In this document: positions 8,561 through 17,717 of the stretch, in pieces
Numbering within the stretch: position 1 is the stretch's first letter
How the letters are laid out: each line of letters starts with the position of its first letter
Assembly (NCBI RefSeq): GCF_016101585.1
Contig: NZ_JACFQG010000005.1
Location: forward strand, 84,478-148,477
Reading direction: 5' to 3'
Source of the DNA: Bifidobacterium polysaccharolyticum
Lineage (GTDB): Bacteria; Actinomycetota; Actinomycetes; Actinomycetales; Bifidobacteriaceae
DNA length: 64,000 nucleotides
Program-made: the position numbers and the translations under genes
The notes under the pieces: model-generated
The model's input: the letters and a program-made list of their open reading frames with translations, nothing else
What the model was told of the DNA's origin: nothing
Database searches by the model: none

Positions 8561-9859
8561 TCAGCCCTTGGATCCGTGGGCGTAGAACCGGGCCAGCGTC
8601 TCCTTCTTGTACTCGTCAAAGTAGCCGCCGTCGATGGACTGACGGATCTCGTCCAGTAGCCTCACGAAGAATCGTTCGTTGTGAATGGTGGCCAGCGTGT
8701 ACCCGTTGAGCTCATGGGCGCGAAGCAGATGGTCGATGTAGGCCCGGGAGTAGTGGGTGCAGGTGTAGCAGTCGCAGTCTTCTTCGATGGGTCTGAAATC
8801 AGTCTTGAACTGGGCGCGCTTGATGTTCCAGCGGCCGTCACGGGTGAAGACGGCTCCGTTGCGCCCACAACGGGCGGGGGATACGCAGTCGAAGGTGTCT
8901 CCGCCGTTTTCCACGCCCGCAAAGATATCGTCCACAGCGGCGATACCCAGCACGTGTCTGGGCCGGGATTCGGGCATTTCGTCGCAGATCCAGGCGCAGG
9001 TCTGCCCCAGCAGCCGTTTCTCTATGGCACCGCCGATGCCCACGCCGTCGAAGTCCAGGGAGGCGATTTGGCGGGCGGCACGTCGGCGCAGGTCCTCATA
9101 GTTGGCCCCCTGCACCACGCCGAACAGGGCCTGGTAGGGCTTGCCGGTCCGTGCCTGGGTCAGCCTCTGGTGCTCGTCTACGCAGCGTTTGGCCCAACGG
9201 AAGGTGCGCTCCACCGACTGCTCCTGGTAGGTGCGGGTGTTCATCAGGGTGGTCAGCTCGTCAAAGGAGAACATGATGTCGGCACCGATGCAGTGTTGGA
9301 TGCCCATGGAGATCTCAGCCGAGAAGCGGTGCCGGTCGCCGTTGAGCGGGGACTTGAAGGTGACCCCGTCCTCGTCCACAAAGGCCAGGCGCTCCTTGCC
9401 TTCGGCGATCACCTGGTCCGACTTCATGCCGGTCACGTCCATGGCCAGGGTCTTCTTGAATCCGGCACCCAGCGAGAGGACCTGGAAGCCGCCCGAGTCG
9501 GTGTAGGTGGGGCCGTCCCAGTTCATGAACCGGGCCAGGCCTCCTGCTTGGTCCAGAATGTCAGGGCCGGGGCGTTCAAACAGATGGAAGGCGTTGGCCA
9601 GAAGCACTTGGGCGCCCAGCTGCCGCATTTGCTCGGGCAGGACGGCTTTCATGGCCGCCTGGGTGGCCACGGGGATGAATGCGGGGGTATGGATGTCTCC
9701 GTGAGGGGTGTGGATGATGCCGGTGCGGCCGTAGCGGCGGCCATTGTGCCCCAGGCCATCGGGGCTGTCAGACAGGCGGTTCAGGGTCTCGAATGAGAAT
9801 GCGGCTCGGTCGCCGGGTCGGCCCGGCGTGGCTCCCAGCGGGTTGGTGATCAGGCTCAT
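8561..9859 (-). CDS. tgt: Queuine tRNA-ribosyltransferase
   Basis: 432-residue tRNA-guanine transglycosylase that exchanges G34 for a queuine precursor in tRNAs with GUN anticodons. It shows TDSGGFQVLSL with the general-acid Asp, GVVQGANYEDLR, a nucleophile region around DFDGVGIGGAI, and the zinc cluster CDCYTC followed by a downstream His. The first ~35 residues are an extension before the conserved RRYGRTGIIHTPHG start of the barrel. Length and motifs fit a bacterial Tgt. It is transcribed alone, divergent from the HtrA-like gene; no other queuosine genes are in the window. Confidence 0.95.
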   Translation of the reverse strand: MSLITNPLGATPGRPGDRAAFSFETLNRLSDSPDGLGHNGRRYGRTGIIHTPHGDIHTPAFIPVATQAAMKAVLPEQMRQLGAQVLLANAFHLFERPGPDILDQAGGLARFMNWDGPTYTDSGGFQVLSLGAGFKKTLAMDVTGMKSDQVIAEGKERLAFVDEDGVTFKSPLNGDRHRFSAEISMGIQHCIGADIMFSFDELTTLMNTRTYQEQSVERTFRWAKRCVDEHQRLTQARTGKPYQALFGVVQGANYEDLRRRAARQIASLDFDGVGIGGAIEKRLLGQTCAWICDEMPESRPRHVLGIAAVDDIFAGVENGGDTFDCVSPARCGRNGAVFTRDGRWNIKRAQFKTDFRPIEEDCDCYTCTHYSRAYIDHLLRAHELNGYTLATIHNERFFVRLLDEIRQSIDGGYFDEYKKETLARFYAHGSKG

Positions 9860-10090
9860 GGCTCCACTGTATCCAAGACATCCAACCGTCCTGTTGTGCC
9901 CTGTGTACAGTCGATGTGACTTTCATACAATGTCCAGACAACATTCAGCATTTCGGCTCTAGACTTGGAAGCAATGCATGCGAGGACCCGCTTCGCCTGT
10001 CAGCCGGAAACAGCAAAAAGCGCGGGCGACGGGGTAGATTGACAAGCGTGACCGAATAGCAGGCAGCGGCATCGATCCAAAGGAGCAGAA

Positions 10091-11974
10091 ATGGCTGAAG
10101 AGCACAAGGCCGACCCTTGGAGGGGCGGCGATGACGATCAGTCCTGGCAGCCAAGCCACATCGAGCGCGGGGCCGCCAGTCAAGAGCAGGAGACGGGAGC
10201 TTCCACAGACCAGACCGACTCTGCTCAAGTCCCCGCGCCAGAAGAAGGGGATCAGCAGACTCAGGCTTGGGACCAGAGGCCCACGACCCCTATTGCCATG
10301 CCTGGCGGCGATGCACGACCCGCGACTACGGAAAACGGGTCGAATGGCGATAGCGGCACCGGGGCTTCAGCCTCCGCCTCCAGTGGCTCGGCCACGGGGC
10401 AGGATGCGCCGACGCAGCAGCAGCCTTATTATCGGCCTGCGCCCGAGTATGGAGCATACGCGCCAGCAGGCTCGCGTCCACCTGCCAACAATCAGGGTCA
10501 GCAGCAGCCAAACCAGCAGCCCAACCAGGGGTATGGCTCCGGTCCTCAGCAGGGCTTCTTCGGACAATACGGACAGCCAGGCCAGTTCGGGCAGAATGGC
10601 CAGCCTGCTCAGCCTCGCCAGAATGCCGGTCAGAACCCCCAGGGTGGCCGACCCTCCGGCCAAGGCCCTTATGCGCCCTTCGGATCCGGCGGTCCCAACG
10701 GCCGGCCCGGTCCTGCCAACCATGCCAACAGCAACTTGAGCGGCACGGGCAAGTACGTCTTTACTGCCGTGGTGGCTGCCCTGGTGGCTGCAGCTCTCAT
10801 GCTGGGCCTGGGCTGGGCGGCTCTGTCCAACGGATGGATCACCCTGCCCTCGTCCTCCTCGCTGAGCGGAGTCTCCTCCAACTCCTCGGGCCAGGGCACA
10901 GCCAAGGTCGAGGGCGGGCAGGCTCCTGACTGGCAGGGCATCAGCAAGCAGGTCTCCGAGTCCGTGGTCTCCATCCAGGTGCAGACCAAGAGCGGGGTCG
11001 GGGCCGGATCAGGCGCGGTCTTCGACACCCAGGGCCATGTGGTCACCAACAACCACGTGGTCGATGGCGCCCAGGAGATTCACGTCACCCTCTCCAACGG
11101 GCAGATGTACACGGCCAAGGTGGTCGGCACCGACACTACTGCCGATCTGGCCATCCTCAGCCTGGATCAGGCGCCCTCCGACCTGAAGCCTGTGAAGTTC
11201 GCCGACTCCGAAAAGCTGGCCGTGGGCGAGAACGTCATGGCCATCGGCAACCCCCTGGGCTACGAGAACACGGCCACCACCGGCATCGTCTCGGCTCTGA
11301 ACCGCCCGGTCTCGGTCATGGACGAGAGCAACAACAACCCCATCGTGACCAACGCGATCCAGCTGGATGCGGCCATCAACCCCGGCAACTCGGGCGGCCC
11401 CACCTTCAATGCGGCCGGCGAGGTCATCGGAATCAACTCCTCCATCGCATCCATGGCTTCCTCCAAGTCCGAGGCGGGATCCATCGGCATCGGATTCGCC
11501 ATCCCATCCAACCTGGTCAAGCGAGTTGCTGATGAGATCATCAAGGACGGCAAGGCCAAGCACGTCTCCCTGGGCGTCACCATCCAGAGCAGCACGGCCC
11601 AGGCCGACGGAGTCACCCGCGGCGGCGCCAAGGTCACCAATGTGGTTTCGGGCTCTCCGGCTGACAAGGCCGGCATCAAGGTTGGGGACACCATCGTGGC
11701 CTTCAATGGCCATGCTGTCAACAACAACTACTCCCTGCTGGGCTTTGTCCGGGCTGCAGCCTTCGGCGATTCGGTCAAGATCACGGTGGTGCGTGACGGC
11801 AAGACCGCCGAGGTGAACGCCACCTTGGATAGTGAAGAGCAGAACGTTCAGGGCAAGCCCAGGACCAACAGGAAGAACTCGGGCGGCAGTGGCCAGGACG
11901 GCGACTCCGACCAAGGCGGTTCGGGCGACGACGATGACTCCATGGATCCCTTCCGCTTCTTCTTCGGGCAGTGA
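10091..11974 (+). CDS. Membrane-anchored HtrA/DegP-family serine protease with PDZ domain
   Basis: 627 residues. About 215 N-terminal residues are cytoplasmic and low-complexity (Gln, Pro, Gly, Asn). One membrane helix follows (about 221-245), then an extracellular trypsin-like domain with catalytic His322 (NNHVVDG), Asp352 (TADLAIL) and Ser434 (NPGNSGGP). A PDZ domain follows (about 490-580), and an acidic Gly/Ser/Asp-rich tail ends in DPFRFFFGQ. The start ATG follows AAAGGAGCAG. It should degrade or chaperone misfolded exported proteins. The arrangement is normal for actinobacterial HtrA proteins. A terminator follows directly, so the next gene is probably transcribed separately. Confidence 0.92.
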   Translation: MAEEHKADPWRGGDDDQSWQPSHIERGAASQEQETGASTDQTDSAQVPAPEEGDQQTQAWDQRPTTPIAMPGGDARPATTENGSNGDSGTGASASASSGSATGQDAPTQQQPYYRPAPEYGAYAPAGSRPPANNQGQQQPNQQPNQGYGSGPQQGFFGQYGQPGQFGQNGQPAQPRQNAGQNPQGGRPSGQGPYAPFGSGGPNGRPGPANHANSNLSGTGKYVFTAVVAALVAAALMLGLGWAALSNGWITLPSSSSLSGVSSNSSGQGTAKVEGGQAPDWQGISKQVSESVVSIQVQTKSGVGAGSGAVFDTQGHVVTNNHVVDGAQEIHVTLSNGQMYTAKVVGTDTTADLAILSLDQAPSDLKPVKFADSEKLAVGENVMAIGNPLGYENTATTGIVSALNRPVSVMDESNNNPIVTNAIQLDAAINPGNSGGPTFNAAGEVIGINSSIASMASSKSEAGSIGIGFAIPSNLVKRVADEIIKDGKAKHVSLGVTIQSSTAQADGVTRGGAKVTNVVSGSPADKAGIKVGDTIVAFNGHAVNNNYSLLGFVRAAAFGDSVKITVVRDGKTAEVNATLDSEEQNVQGKPRTNRKNSGGSGQDGDSDQGGSGDDDDSMDPFRFFFGQ

Positions 11975-11990
11975 TCCAGGACTGAACCCA

Positions 11991-12025
11991 GGGGCCGCAT
12001 CCGTCAGTTTGGCGGGTGCGGCCCC
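11991..12025 (+). terminator. Terminator after the HtrA-like gene
   Basis: GGGGCCGCATCC and GGGTGCGGCCCC pair with one G-T wobble around a short loop and are followed by TTGTC. The hairpin starts 16 bases after the stop codon. Confidence 0.7.
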
Positions 12026-12147
12026 TTGTCATACTCGCCGGCCATCGCTGGTCCTGGCGCGGTATAGGCTTGAAATGTCAAGAGCAGAAGAGAGCCGTGA
12101 TCCGGCTACGGCTGTCAGGTAGACAAGTCCGGAGCGGGGAAGTGGTC

Positions 12148-14115
12148 ATGTCAAGAATCCTGGGTTTCGCCAAGAAGGTCCCCATGCTTTGGGTGGTGCT
12201 GGTCTGCGGGCTGGTCATGGGCCTGCTCTGGCACCCCTATCGCCAGGCTGCCCAATGGCTGGTCGCCGTCCTGGTGGCCGTCTCGTTGGTAGATACCCTC
12301 AAGGGGATGATCGATGACGTGCGCCAGGGCCACGTGGGCGTGGACATCCTGGCCGTGGTCGCCATCCTCTCCACCCTCGCTGTGCAGCAGTACTGGGCCA
12401 GTTGGGCCGTGGTCCTCATGCTTTACTCAGGCGACGCCATCGAGCAGTACGCAGGGAACAAGGCGCAGAACAACCTGACCGTGCTGGTCCAGGCTGCACC
12501 CCAGGTGGCCCATGTGGTCCAGGCAGAGTTGCCAGAGGGGGAGCATGCCCTTCCCAAGGAGAGCGACTGGAGCACGGTGGATGTCGATAAGGTCCGTCTG
12601 AACGACCTCCTGGTGGTCAAGCCCGGCGAGACCGTGCCCGTTGATGGTGAGCTGATCAGCCCGACCGCCACCCTGGACATGTCCACCATCAACGGCGAGC
12701 CCATGCCCCGCAGGCTCTACCAGGACGCCCAGGTCATGTCCGGAGCGGTCAACGGTTCGGGCACCTTCCTGATGCGGGCCCGGCAGCTGGCGCGGGACTC
12801 CCAGTACCAGCGAATCCTCAGCCTGGTGCGCTCCGCCCAGAACTCCCGGGCTGCAGTCGTCAGAACAGCCGACCTGATGGCGGTCCCCTTCACCGTGGTG
12901 GCCTTCATCATCGCCTGCGTGGCCTGGATCATCTCCGGCGTGCCGACCCGGTTCGCCCAGGTTCTGGTCCTGGCAACCCCCTGCCCTCTGCTGATTGCCG
13001 CCCCTGTGGCCTATATGGCCGGGACGGGAAGGCTGGCCAAGGCGGGGCTGCTGATCAAGACCCAGGATGTGATCGAGAATCTGGGCCGGGTCTCGCATAT
13101 CTTCTTCGACAAAACCGGCACGCTGACTGTCAAACGTCCCCAGGTGTCCAAGATTGACCTGCCAGACGGTGGGAAGCAGAAGGTGGATACGGACCGGATT
13201 CTGGCCATGGCGGGTGCTGTGGAGTCCTACTCGGTCCACATCCTGGCCAATGGAATAGCCGAGGCCGGGGCCGCCGCCCAGGAGCGACTGCGGGCACAGG
13301 GCAAGGGAGAGGCCCATCTGCATGCGCGGGAGGTCCAGGAGGACTCCGGCAACGGGGTACAGGGCCAGGTCGACGGCCACCAGGTCAAGGTGGGCAGGGC
13401 CCAGTTCGTGGCTGACGGGCATTCAAGTGATTTATTCGGCCCCCTGGCGCCTGATGAGATGGCCTCCTACGTCTCTATTGATGGGGTCTTGGCCGCCAGG
13501 GTAGTCATGAAGGACGTGCCCAGGTCGGATGCCGCCCAGACCATCACCCAGCTGCGGGAGTTGGGCATCACCCGTCTGTCCATGGTCACCGGCGACAAGG
13601 AGGACTCGGCCCGGATCATTGCCGATCAGGTGGGCATCACCGACGTGCATGCCGGCCTCTTCCCCGAGGACAAGGCCAATCTGATCGCCAAGGCCTCTAG
13701 GGAGGAGCCTAACCGGCAGCCCTTCTGGGACATCTGGCTGTCTAAATTCCTGGGGGAGTCAGTGACTAAATCCATCACACTGATGGTGGGGGACGGTGTC
13801 AACGATGCTCCGGTCCTGGCCGCCGCCGACGTGGGCATGGCCATCACCGACGGGACCACTACGGCCGCCTCCGAGTCCGCCCAGGCGGTGATCATGAACG
13901 ACGACATCGCCTGCCTGCCCAGGTCGATCACCATTGCCCGCAGAACCAAGCGGGTCATGCTCCAGGCGGTCATGCTGGGGCTGACCCTGGCCACGGTGGG
14001 CATGCTCTGCGCCGCCTTCGACCTGATTCCGGTGGTTGTGGGTGCCTTTACACAGGAGGCCATCGACGTGGTTTCCATCCTCTGGGCCCTGACTGCACTG
14101 ATAGACCGGGACTAA
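12148..14115 (+). CDS. P1B-like heavy-metal P-type ATPase with TPCP motif
   Basis: 655-residue cation pump without an N-terminal metal-binding domain. The P-type core is present: DKTGT with Asp321, MVTGDK, GDGVNDAP, and a C-terminal helix pair after AVIMNDD. Three signature positions deviate. The membrane metal motif is TPCP (277-280) instead of CPC. The actuator loop is NGEP instead of TGEP. The HP dipeptide of P1B pumps is replaced by His-Ile in YSVHILANG. TPC motifs are known from P1B-5 pumps linked to iron/nickel, but the hemerythrin tail of that group is absent. The ATG at 12148 (after GGGGAAG) is preferred over earlier in-frame starts that lack a ribosome site. The transported metal is unknown. 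Confidence 0.8.
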   Translation: MSRILGFAKKVPMLWVVLVCGLVMGLLWHPYRQAAQWLVAVLVAVSLVDTLKGMIDDVRQGHVGVDILAVVAILSTLAVQQYWASWAVVLMLYSGDAIEQYAGNKAQNNLTVLVQAAPQVAHVVQAELPEGEHALPKESDWSTVDVDKVRLNDLLVVKPGETVPVDGELISPTATLDMSTINGEPMPRRLYQDAQVMSGAVNGSGTFLMRARQLARDSQYQRILSLVRSAQNSRAAVVRTADLMAVPFTVVAFIIACVAWIISGVPTRFAQVLVLATPCPLLIAAPVAYMAGTGRLAKAGLLIKTQDVIENLGRVSHIFFDKTGTLTVKRPQVSKIDLPDGGKQKVDTDRILAMAGAVESYSVHILANGIAEAGAAAQERLRAQGKGEAHLHAREVQEDSGNGVQGQVDGHQVKVGRAQFVADGHSSDLFGPLAPDEMASYVSIDGVLAARVVMKDVPRSDAAQTITQLRELGITRLSMVTGDKEDSARIIADQVGITDVHAGLFPEDKANLIAKASREEPNRQPFWDIWLSKFLGESVTKSITLMVGDGVNDAPVLAAADVGMAITDGTTTAASESAQAVIMNDDIACLPRSITIARRTKRVMLQAVMLGLTLATVGMLCAAFDLIPVVVGAFTQEAIDVVSILWALTALIDRD

Positions 14116-14202
14116 GGCTATTCGCGACGCTTGGTGAAAGTCCCGGGGATGGAGCCCGACTAGCTCTGTTTCCGCCCGCCGCTTTGCGTTAGGCTGACAA
14201 GC

Positions 14203-15699
14203 ATGAGCGATAATAATGTCAACGATTCCACCATGCCCGCACCGGCCCGCGGCGAGGAAGCCGGCTCACCCCTGCGCGTGGCCGTCATAGGCGCGGGGCC
14301 TGCAGGGGTCTATGCCTCTGACATCCTGCTGCGGCAGCTGCGGGAGAAGGGCGCCGATCTGGGTCTGGGCGACCGGGCCCGTATCGATTTGTTCGAGAAG
14401 CTGCCCGTTCCCTTCGGCCTGGTCCGTTACGGCGTGGCCCCGGACCATCCCAGCATCAAGTACATCGCCGGCGCCTTGGAGAAGACCCTGGACAACCCCG
14501 AGATCCACCTCTATGCGGATGTGGAGTTCGGCAAGGACGTCAACCTGGATGATCTGCTTCAGCGCTACGATGTGGTGCTCTTCGCCACCGGCGCCGTGGA
14601 CGACCGCCCTCTGGAGATCGCCGGCCATGAGCTTGATGGCGTTCACGGGGCCGCCCACTTCGTCGAGTGGTATGACGGCTATCCTGACGCTGACCAGGAC
14701 TGGCCCCTAGATGCCAAGCAGGTGGCCGTCATCGGAGGCGGGAATGTGGCCATGGATGTCTCCAGAATCCTGATGCGCCGGGCCGACGACCTGCTGGGCA
14801 CGGACATCCCCGATAATGTCTACCAGGGGATCCAGGGCAACCAGGCCCGTGAGCTGCACATGTTCATCCGTCGCGGTCCGGCCCAGGCCAAGTTTTCGGT
14901 CCAGGAGCTGCGTGAGCTGGAGAAGCTGCCCGGGGTGCAAATCGTCATCGACGAGGAGGACTTCGACCTGGACCAGGAGACCATCGACCGGGCCGGTGCC
15001 GACAAGCTGACCCGGCAGATGCTGGAGGAGCTCTTCACCATTAGGGAGATGGCCGAGGACATGGCTGAGGACGGCGGCGTCGACTTCGAAGGCAACCCCG
15101 CCGACCGCCATTTCTATATGCACTTCTACCGGATGCCCGCCGCAATCATCGGCCAGGACGGCAAGGTGACCGGCATTCGTGTGGAGAAGAGCAAGGTCAC
15201 ACCCGAGGGCACCATGGAGGAGACCGGCCAGTACGAGGAGTACCCGGTACAGGCCGTCTATCACGCCATCGGCTACAAGCCTGCCGAGGTTCCCGGCGTT
15301 CCTTATGACTTCTCCGGCTACACCCTTTCCAACGTCCATGGTCGCGTGACCACTGCTCCCGAAGGGCAGGACGGCCGACCCATCGACCGTCTTTACGCAA
15401 CGGGCTGGGCCAAGCGAGGACCTGTGGGGTTGATCGGATCCACCAAGTCCGATGCCCTGGAGACCATCGGCAACATGCTGGATGACCTGGCCGCCAGCCC
15501 GACTCGCGGCCGCTTTGCCCAGGACCGGGACGACGATTCAATTGACCGTTTTCTGGCGGGCAAGGGCATCCAGCCTATCGACTTCGCCGGCTGGAAGCGG
15601 GTGGATGCCTACGAGCGGGCTGAGGGTGCCAAGGTAGGCCGCGAGCACATCAAGGTCATCGATCCAGACCAGCTCCGCCAGCTCGCCCACGGCGAGTAG
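14203..15699 (+). CDS. fprA: FprA-type ferredoxin/adrenodoxin-NADP+ reductase
   Basis: 498-residue flavoprotein of the adrenodoxin reductase family. It carries an FAD-binding GAGPAGVYASDIL, the diagnostic PFGLVRYGVAPDHPSIK segment, an NADP-binding GGGNVAMDVSRIL, and the C-terminal GWAKRGPVGLIGSTKSDA. It transfers electrons between NADPH and a ferredoxin. There is no ferredoxin gene beside it. The ATG chosen has no strong ribosome site but leaves a short tail before the FAD motif. A terminator lies 25 bases downstream, so it is probably monocistronic. Confidence 0.92.
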   Translation: MSDNNVNDSTMPAPARGEEAGSPLRVAVIGAGPAGVYASDILLRQLREKGADLGLGDRARIDLFEKLPVPFGLVRYGVAPDHPSIKYIAGALEKTLDNPEIHLYADVEFGKDVNLDDLLQRYDVVLFATGAVDDRPLEIAGHELDGVHGAAHFVEWYDGYPDADQDWPLDAKQVAVIGGGNVAMDVSRILMRRADDLLGTDIPDNVYQGIQGNQARELHMFIRRGPAQAKFSVQELRELEKLPGVQIVIDEEDFDLDQETIDRAGADKLTRQMLEELFTIREMAEDMAEDGGVDFEGNPADRHFYMHFYRMPAAIIGQDGKVTGIRVEKSKVTPEGTMEETGQYEEYPVQAVYHAIGYKPAEVPGVPYDFSGYTLSNVHGRVTTAPEGQDGRPIDRLYATGWAKRGPVGLIGSTKSDALETIGNMLDDLAASPTRGRFAQDRDDDSIDRFLAGKGIQPIDFAGWKRVDAYERAEGAKVGREHIKVIDPDQLRQLAHGE

Positions 15700-15724
15700 G
15701 CGATCGGTCTTAGGCCGTCAGTGG

Positions 15725-15765
15725 CAGGGTCTGGATGAGGTTTCATAAACCACGTCCAGGCCCTG
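15725..15765 (+). terminator. Terminator after fprA
   Basis: CAGGGTCTGGA and TCCAGGCCCTG pair with one wobble, followed by TTTCTT on the + strand. Confidence 0.7.
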
Positions 15766-15862
15766 TTTCTTGATCTGGCTACCGGGTGCTCACAGCGGAC
15801 GGATAGACTCGGCGCAGCTATCATTGTCGTTAGAGCCCCTCACGGAATCGAAGGAGCGTGGC

Positions 15863-17044
15863 ATGGCTAATCTGACTCTCTATCCGGCAACCCTGCAGTG
15901 GGCCGTTGAGGAGAGTGATGCCGATCCGGTGGCCCTGTCCCGGCGCCGGGGGCTTGGCCAGTTGCCGGATTGGCTGGAATCCAAGGAACCCGTGTCCGTA
16001 TCCTTCAACAAGGTTGAGCAGCTCAGCAGGGCCCTGCATGTTCCTTTCGGCGCCTTGGTTAGGTCGGTCGTGCCCCAGCGTCGCCTTGAGCCTCTGGTCC
16101 GGTACCGTACCGTAGGCAATACGTCTGTGCAGCCCAGCAAAAACCTGCAGGACACCATCGACCAGATGCGATTCAGGCAGGAATGGGCCAGGGACGAATT
16201 GCTTGAGTCCGGCTTGGACGCCAACCCGCTGGTCGGTTCGGTACAGGATGCCGAGCATGACGATGCCCTGGCTGATGCGCTTCGCTCCACCCTTGGACTG
16301 GATGGGCGCTCTGCCTGGGAGGGCGGCAATTCCATCGACCGTTTCCGTCAGCTCAAGGAACGGGCATCCAATGCGGGCATCATGATCATGCTCAATTCCC
16401 AGGTGGGTTCCGTGAGTTCTCGAAAACTGGATCTTCAGGAATTCCGTGGATTCGTGCTGATCGACGACATGGCTCCGCTGGTGTTCATCAACAGAAACGA
16501 TTCCTTTGACGGCATGATCTTCACTCTGATTCACGAGGTGGGCCACGTACTGCTGGGCACTCAGGAGCTCTTCGACGGCATTGGCGGCCAAGGGAATCGC
16601 AAGGCCATGGAGCGCGCTATAAACCGGGCAGTGGTAAAGGCCGTGATCGACGATGAGCGCTTCCGACAGGTGTGGCGAGAGCAGCTGGAAGAGGGGCAAA
16701 AACCGGCCGATGCTGCCGAGTCCATAGCTGATGACTTCCACCTGAGTGCCTTGGCTATGGGCATACAAGCCCATCAGTTCGGCTTGACTGGCGAAGATAC
16801 GCTTGAGGAACTGCAGACACGAATGAATCGGCATCTTCAGGACAAGGCAACTCGCCATCAGGATCCGGAATCCCATGGCAATGGCAACAGGACCAACGCC
16901 TCCAGGGTCGATACCGGTTTCGTCCGCCTGGTCAATGCCGCCATGGACGGGGGCAGATTGGCTCCAACCGAAGGCTTCGACCTGGTGGGGGTGCGTTCTC
17001 CGCAGTCTTATCAGGGTTTGATTCGTGAAAAGAAGCTGATATGA
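15863..17044 (+). CDS. ImmA/IrrE-family metallopeptidase domain protein (antitoxin-like)
   Basis: 393 residues. The zinc-peptidase motif HEVGH is at 224-228 within TLIHEVGHVLLG, typical of ImmA/IrrE proteins. The N-terminal ~75 residues look like the diverged HTH/XRE-type segment common in this family (ALSRRRGLGQLPDWLESKEP; VEQLSRALHVPFGALV). The start at 15863 follows AAGGAGCG; longer forms have no ribosome site. The last four bases overlap the start of the DUF4411 gene (ATGA), showing translational coupling. XRE-ImmA/IrrE genes next to DUF4411 toxins form a recurrent toxin-antitoxin-like pair, so regulation or neutralisation of the partner is the likely role. An independent regulatory protease is the alternative. 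Confidence 0.82.
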   Translation: MANLTLYPATLQWAVEESDADPVALSRRRGLGQLPDWLESKEPVSVSFNKVEQLSRALHVPFGALVRSVVPQRRLEPLVRYRTVGNTSVQPSKNLQDTIDQMRFRQEWARDELLESGLDANPLVGSVQDAEHDDALADALRSTLGLDGRSAWEGGNSIDRFRQLKERASNAGIMIMLNSQVGSVSSRKLDLQEFRGFVLIDDMAPLVFINRNDSFDGMIFTLIHEVGHVLLGTQELFDGIGGQGNRKAMERAINRAVVKAVIDDERFRQVWREQLEEGQKPADAAESIADDFHLSALAMGIQAHQFGLTGEDTLEELQTRMNRHLQDKATRHQDPESHGNGNRTNASRVDTGFVRLVNAAMDGGRLAPTEGFDLVGVRSPQSYQGLIREKKLI

Positions 17045-17640
17045 CTGCTACTCTCTACCTGCCTGATTCCAACATCTTCATCGCCTCCTACCGGCTCAAC
17101 CATCCTTTCGACTACAAGGAGTTCCACCCCTTCTGGCGATGGATGGAAAAACTGGCTGAGGACAGGTCGATTGCCATGGTGGATGTCGTCTACGACGAGC
17201 TGGTCAACGAGCAGGCTGCCGATCCCGATATGTTGGATCTTTGGGTGCGTGCAGTGTTCAAAGGCCGCCAAATAAGTCATAAGGACGACAGGTATGCACA
17301 GGTCTATGCGAAAATCCAGGATTATCTGGTCACCTGTGGGCAGTATACGGAAGGCTCGCGCCAATACTGGGAGTCAGAGGGCAAGGCGGATCCCTGGCTG
17401 ATTGCCGTGGCCAAGGTCGAGGGGGCGGTCATTGTGACGGATGAGGCCCGGGTTCCGCTACAACAGGGACAGCACATGAAGAAAGAGCCCAGGATTCCTA
17501 ACATCGCAGACCAGTTTGGGGTGAAGACCATGAATCTTCGCCGGTTCTTCGATGCCAACGGGAGGTTGAAGAAGGCCCAATATGTTCCTTCTGAGCCTAA
17601 AAGCAGGAGAAAGGCTGCGAGCCAACCAGGCCTGTTCTGA
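17041..17640 (+). CDS. DUF4411-family PIN-like putative toxin
   Basis: 199 residues with a PIN-type arrangement of acidic residues: Asp in YLPDSNIFI near the N-terminus, Glu in VYDELVNE, Asp in GKADPWLIAVA, and Asp in VIVTDEARVP. DUF4411 proteins are PIN-like nucleases predicted to act as toxins beside ImmA/IrrE antitoxins. The gene starts inside the stop of the upstream gene (ATGA). The C-terminus is basic (PKSRRKAAS). RNA cleavage is inferred from the PIN fold only. Confidence 0.8.
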   Translation: MTATLYLPDSNIFIASYRLNHPFDYKEFHPFWRWMEKLAEDRSIAMVDVVYDELVNEQAADPDMLDLWVRAVFKGRQISHKDDRYAQVYAKIQDYLVTCGQYTEGSRQYWESEGKADPWLIAVAKVEGAVIVTDEARVPLQQGQHMKKEPRIPNIADQFGVKTMNLRRFFDANGRLKKAQYVPSEPKSRRKAASQPGLF

Positions 17641-17717
17641 GCAGACAGTAGGGGAGGAGCCCGGCAGTCCCATCTTTTCAGCGGTCGTTCAGCAAAAATT
17701 CAGCGGCATTGTCTACC

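Noticed and set aside
8681..9796. 371-codon frame antisense to tgt
   Set aside because: Shadow of a high-G+C gene; the tgt frame has all family motifs and the antisense frame has none.
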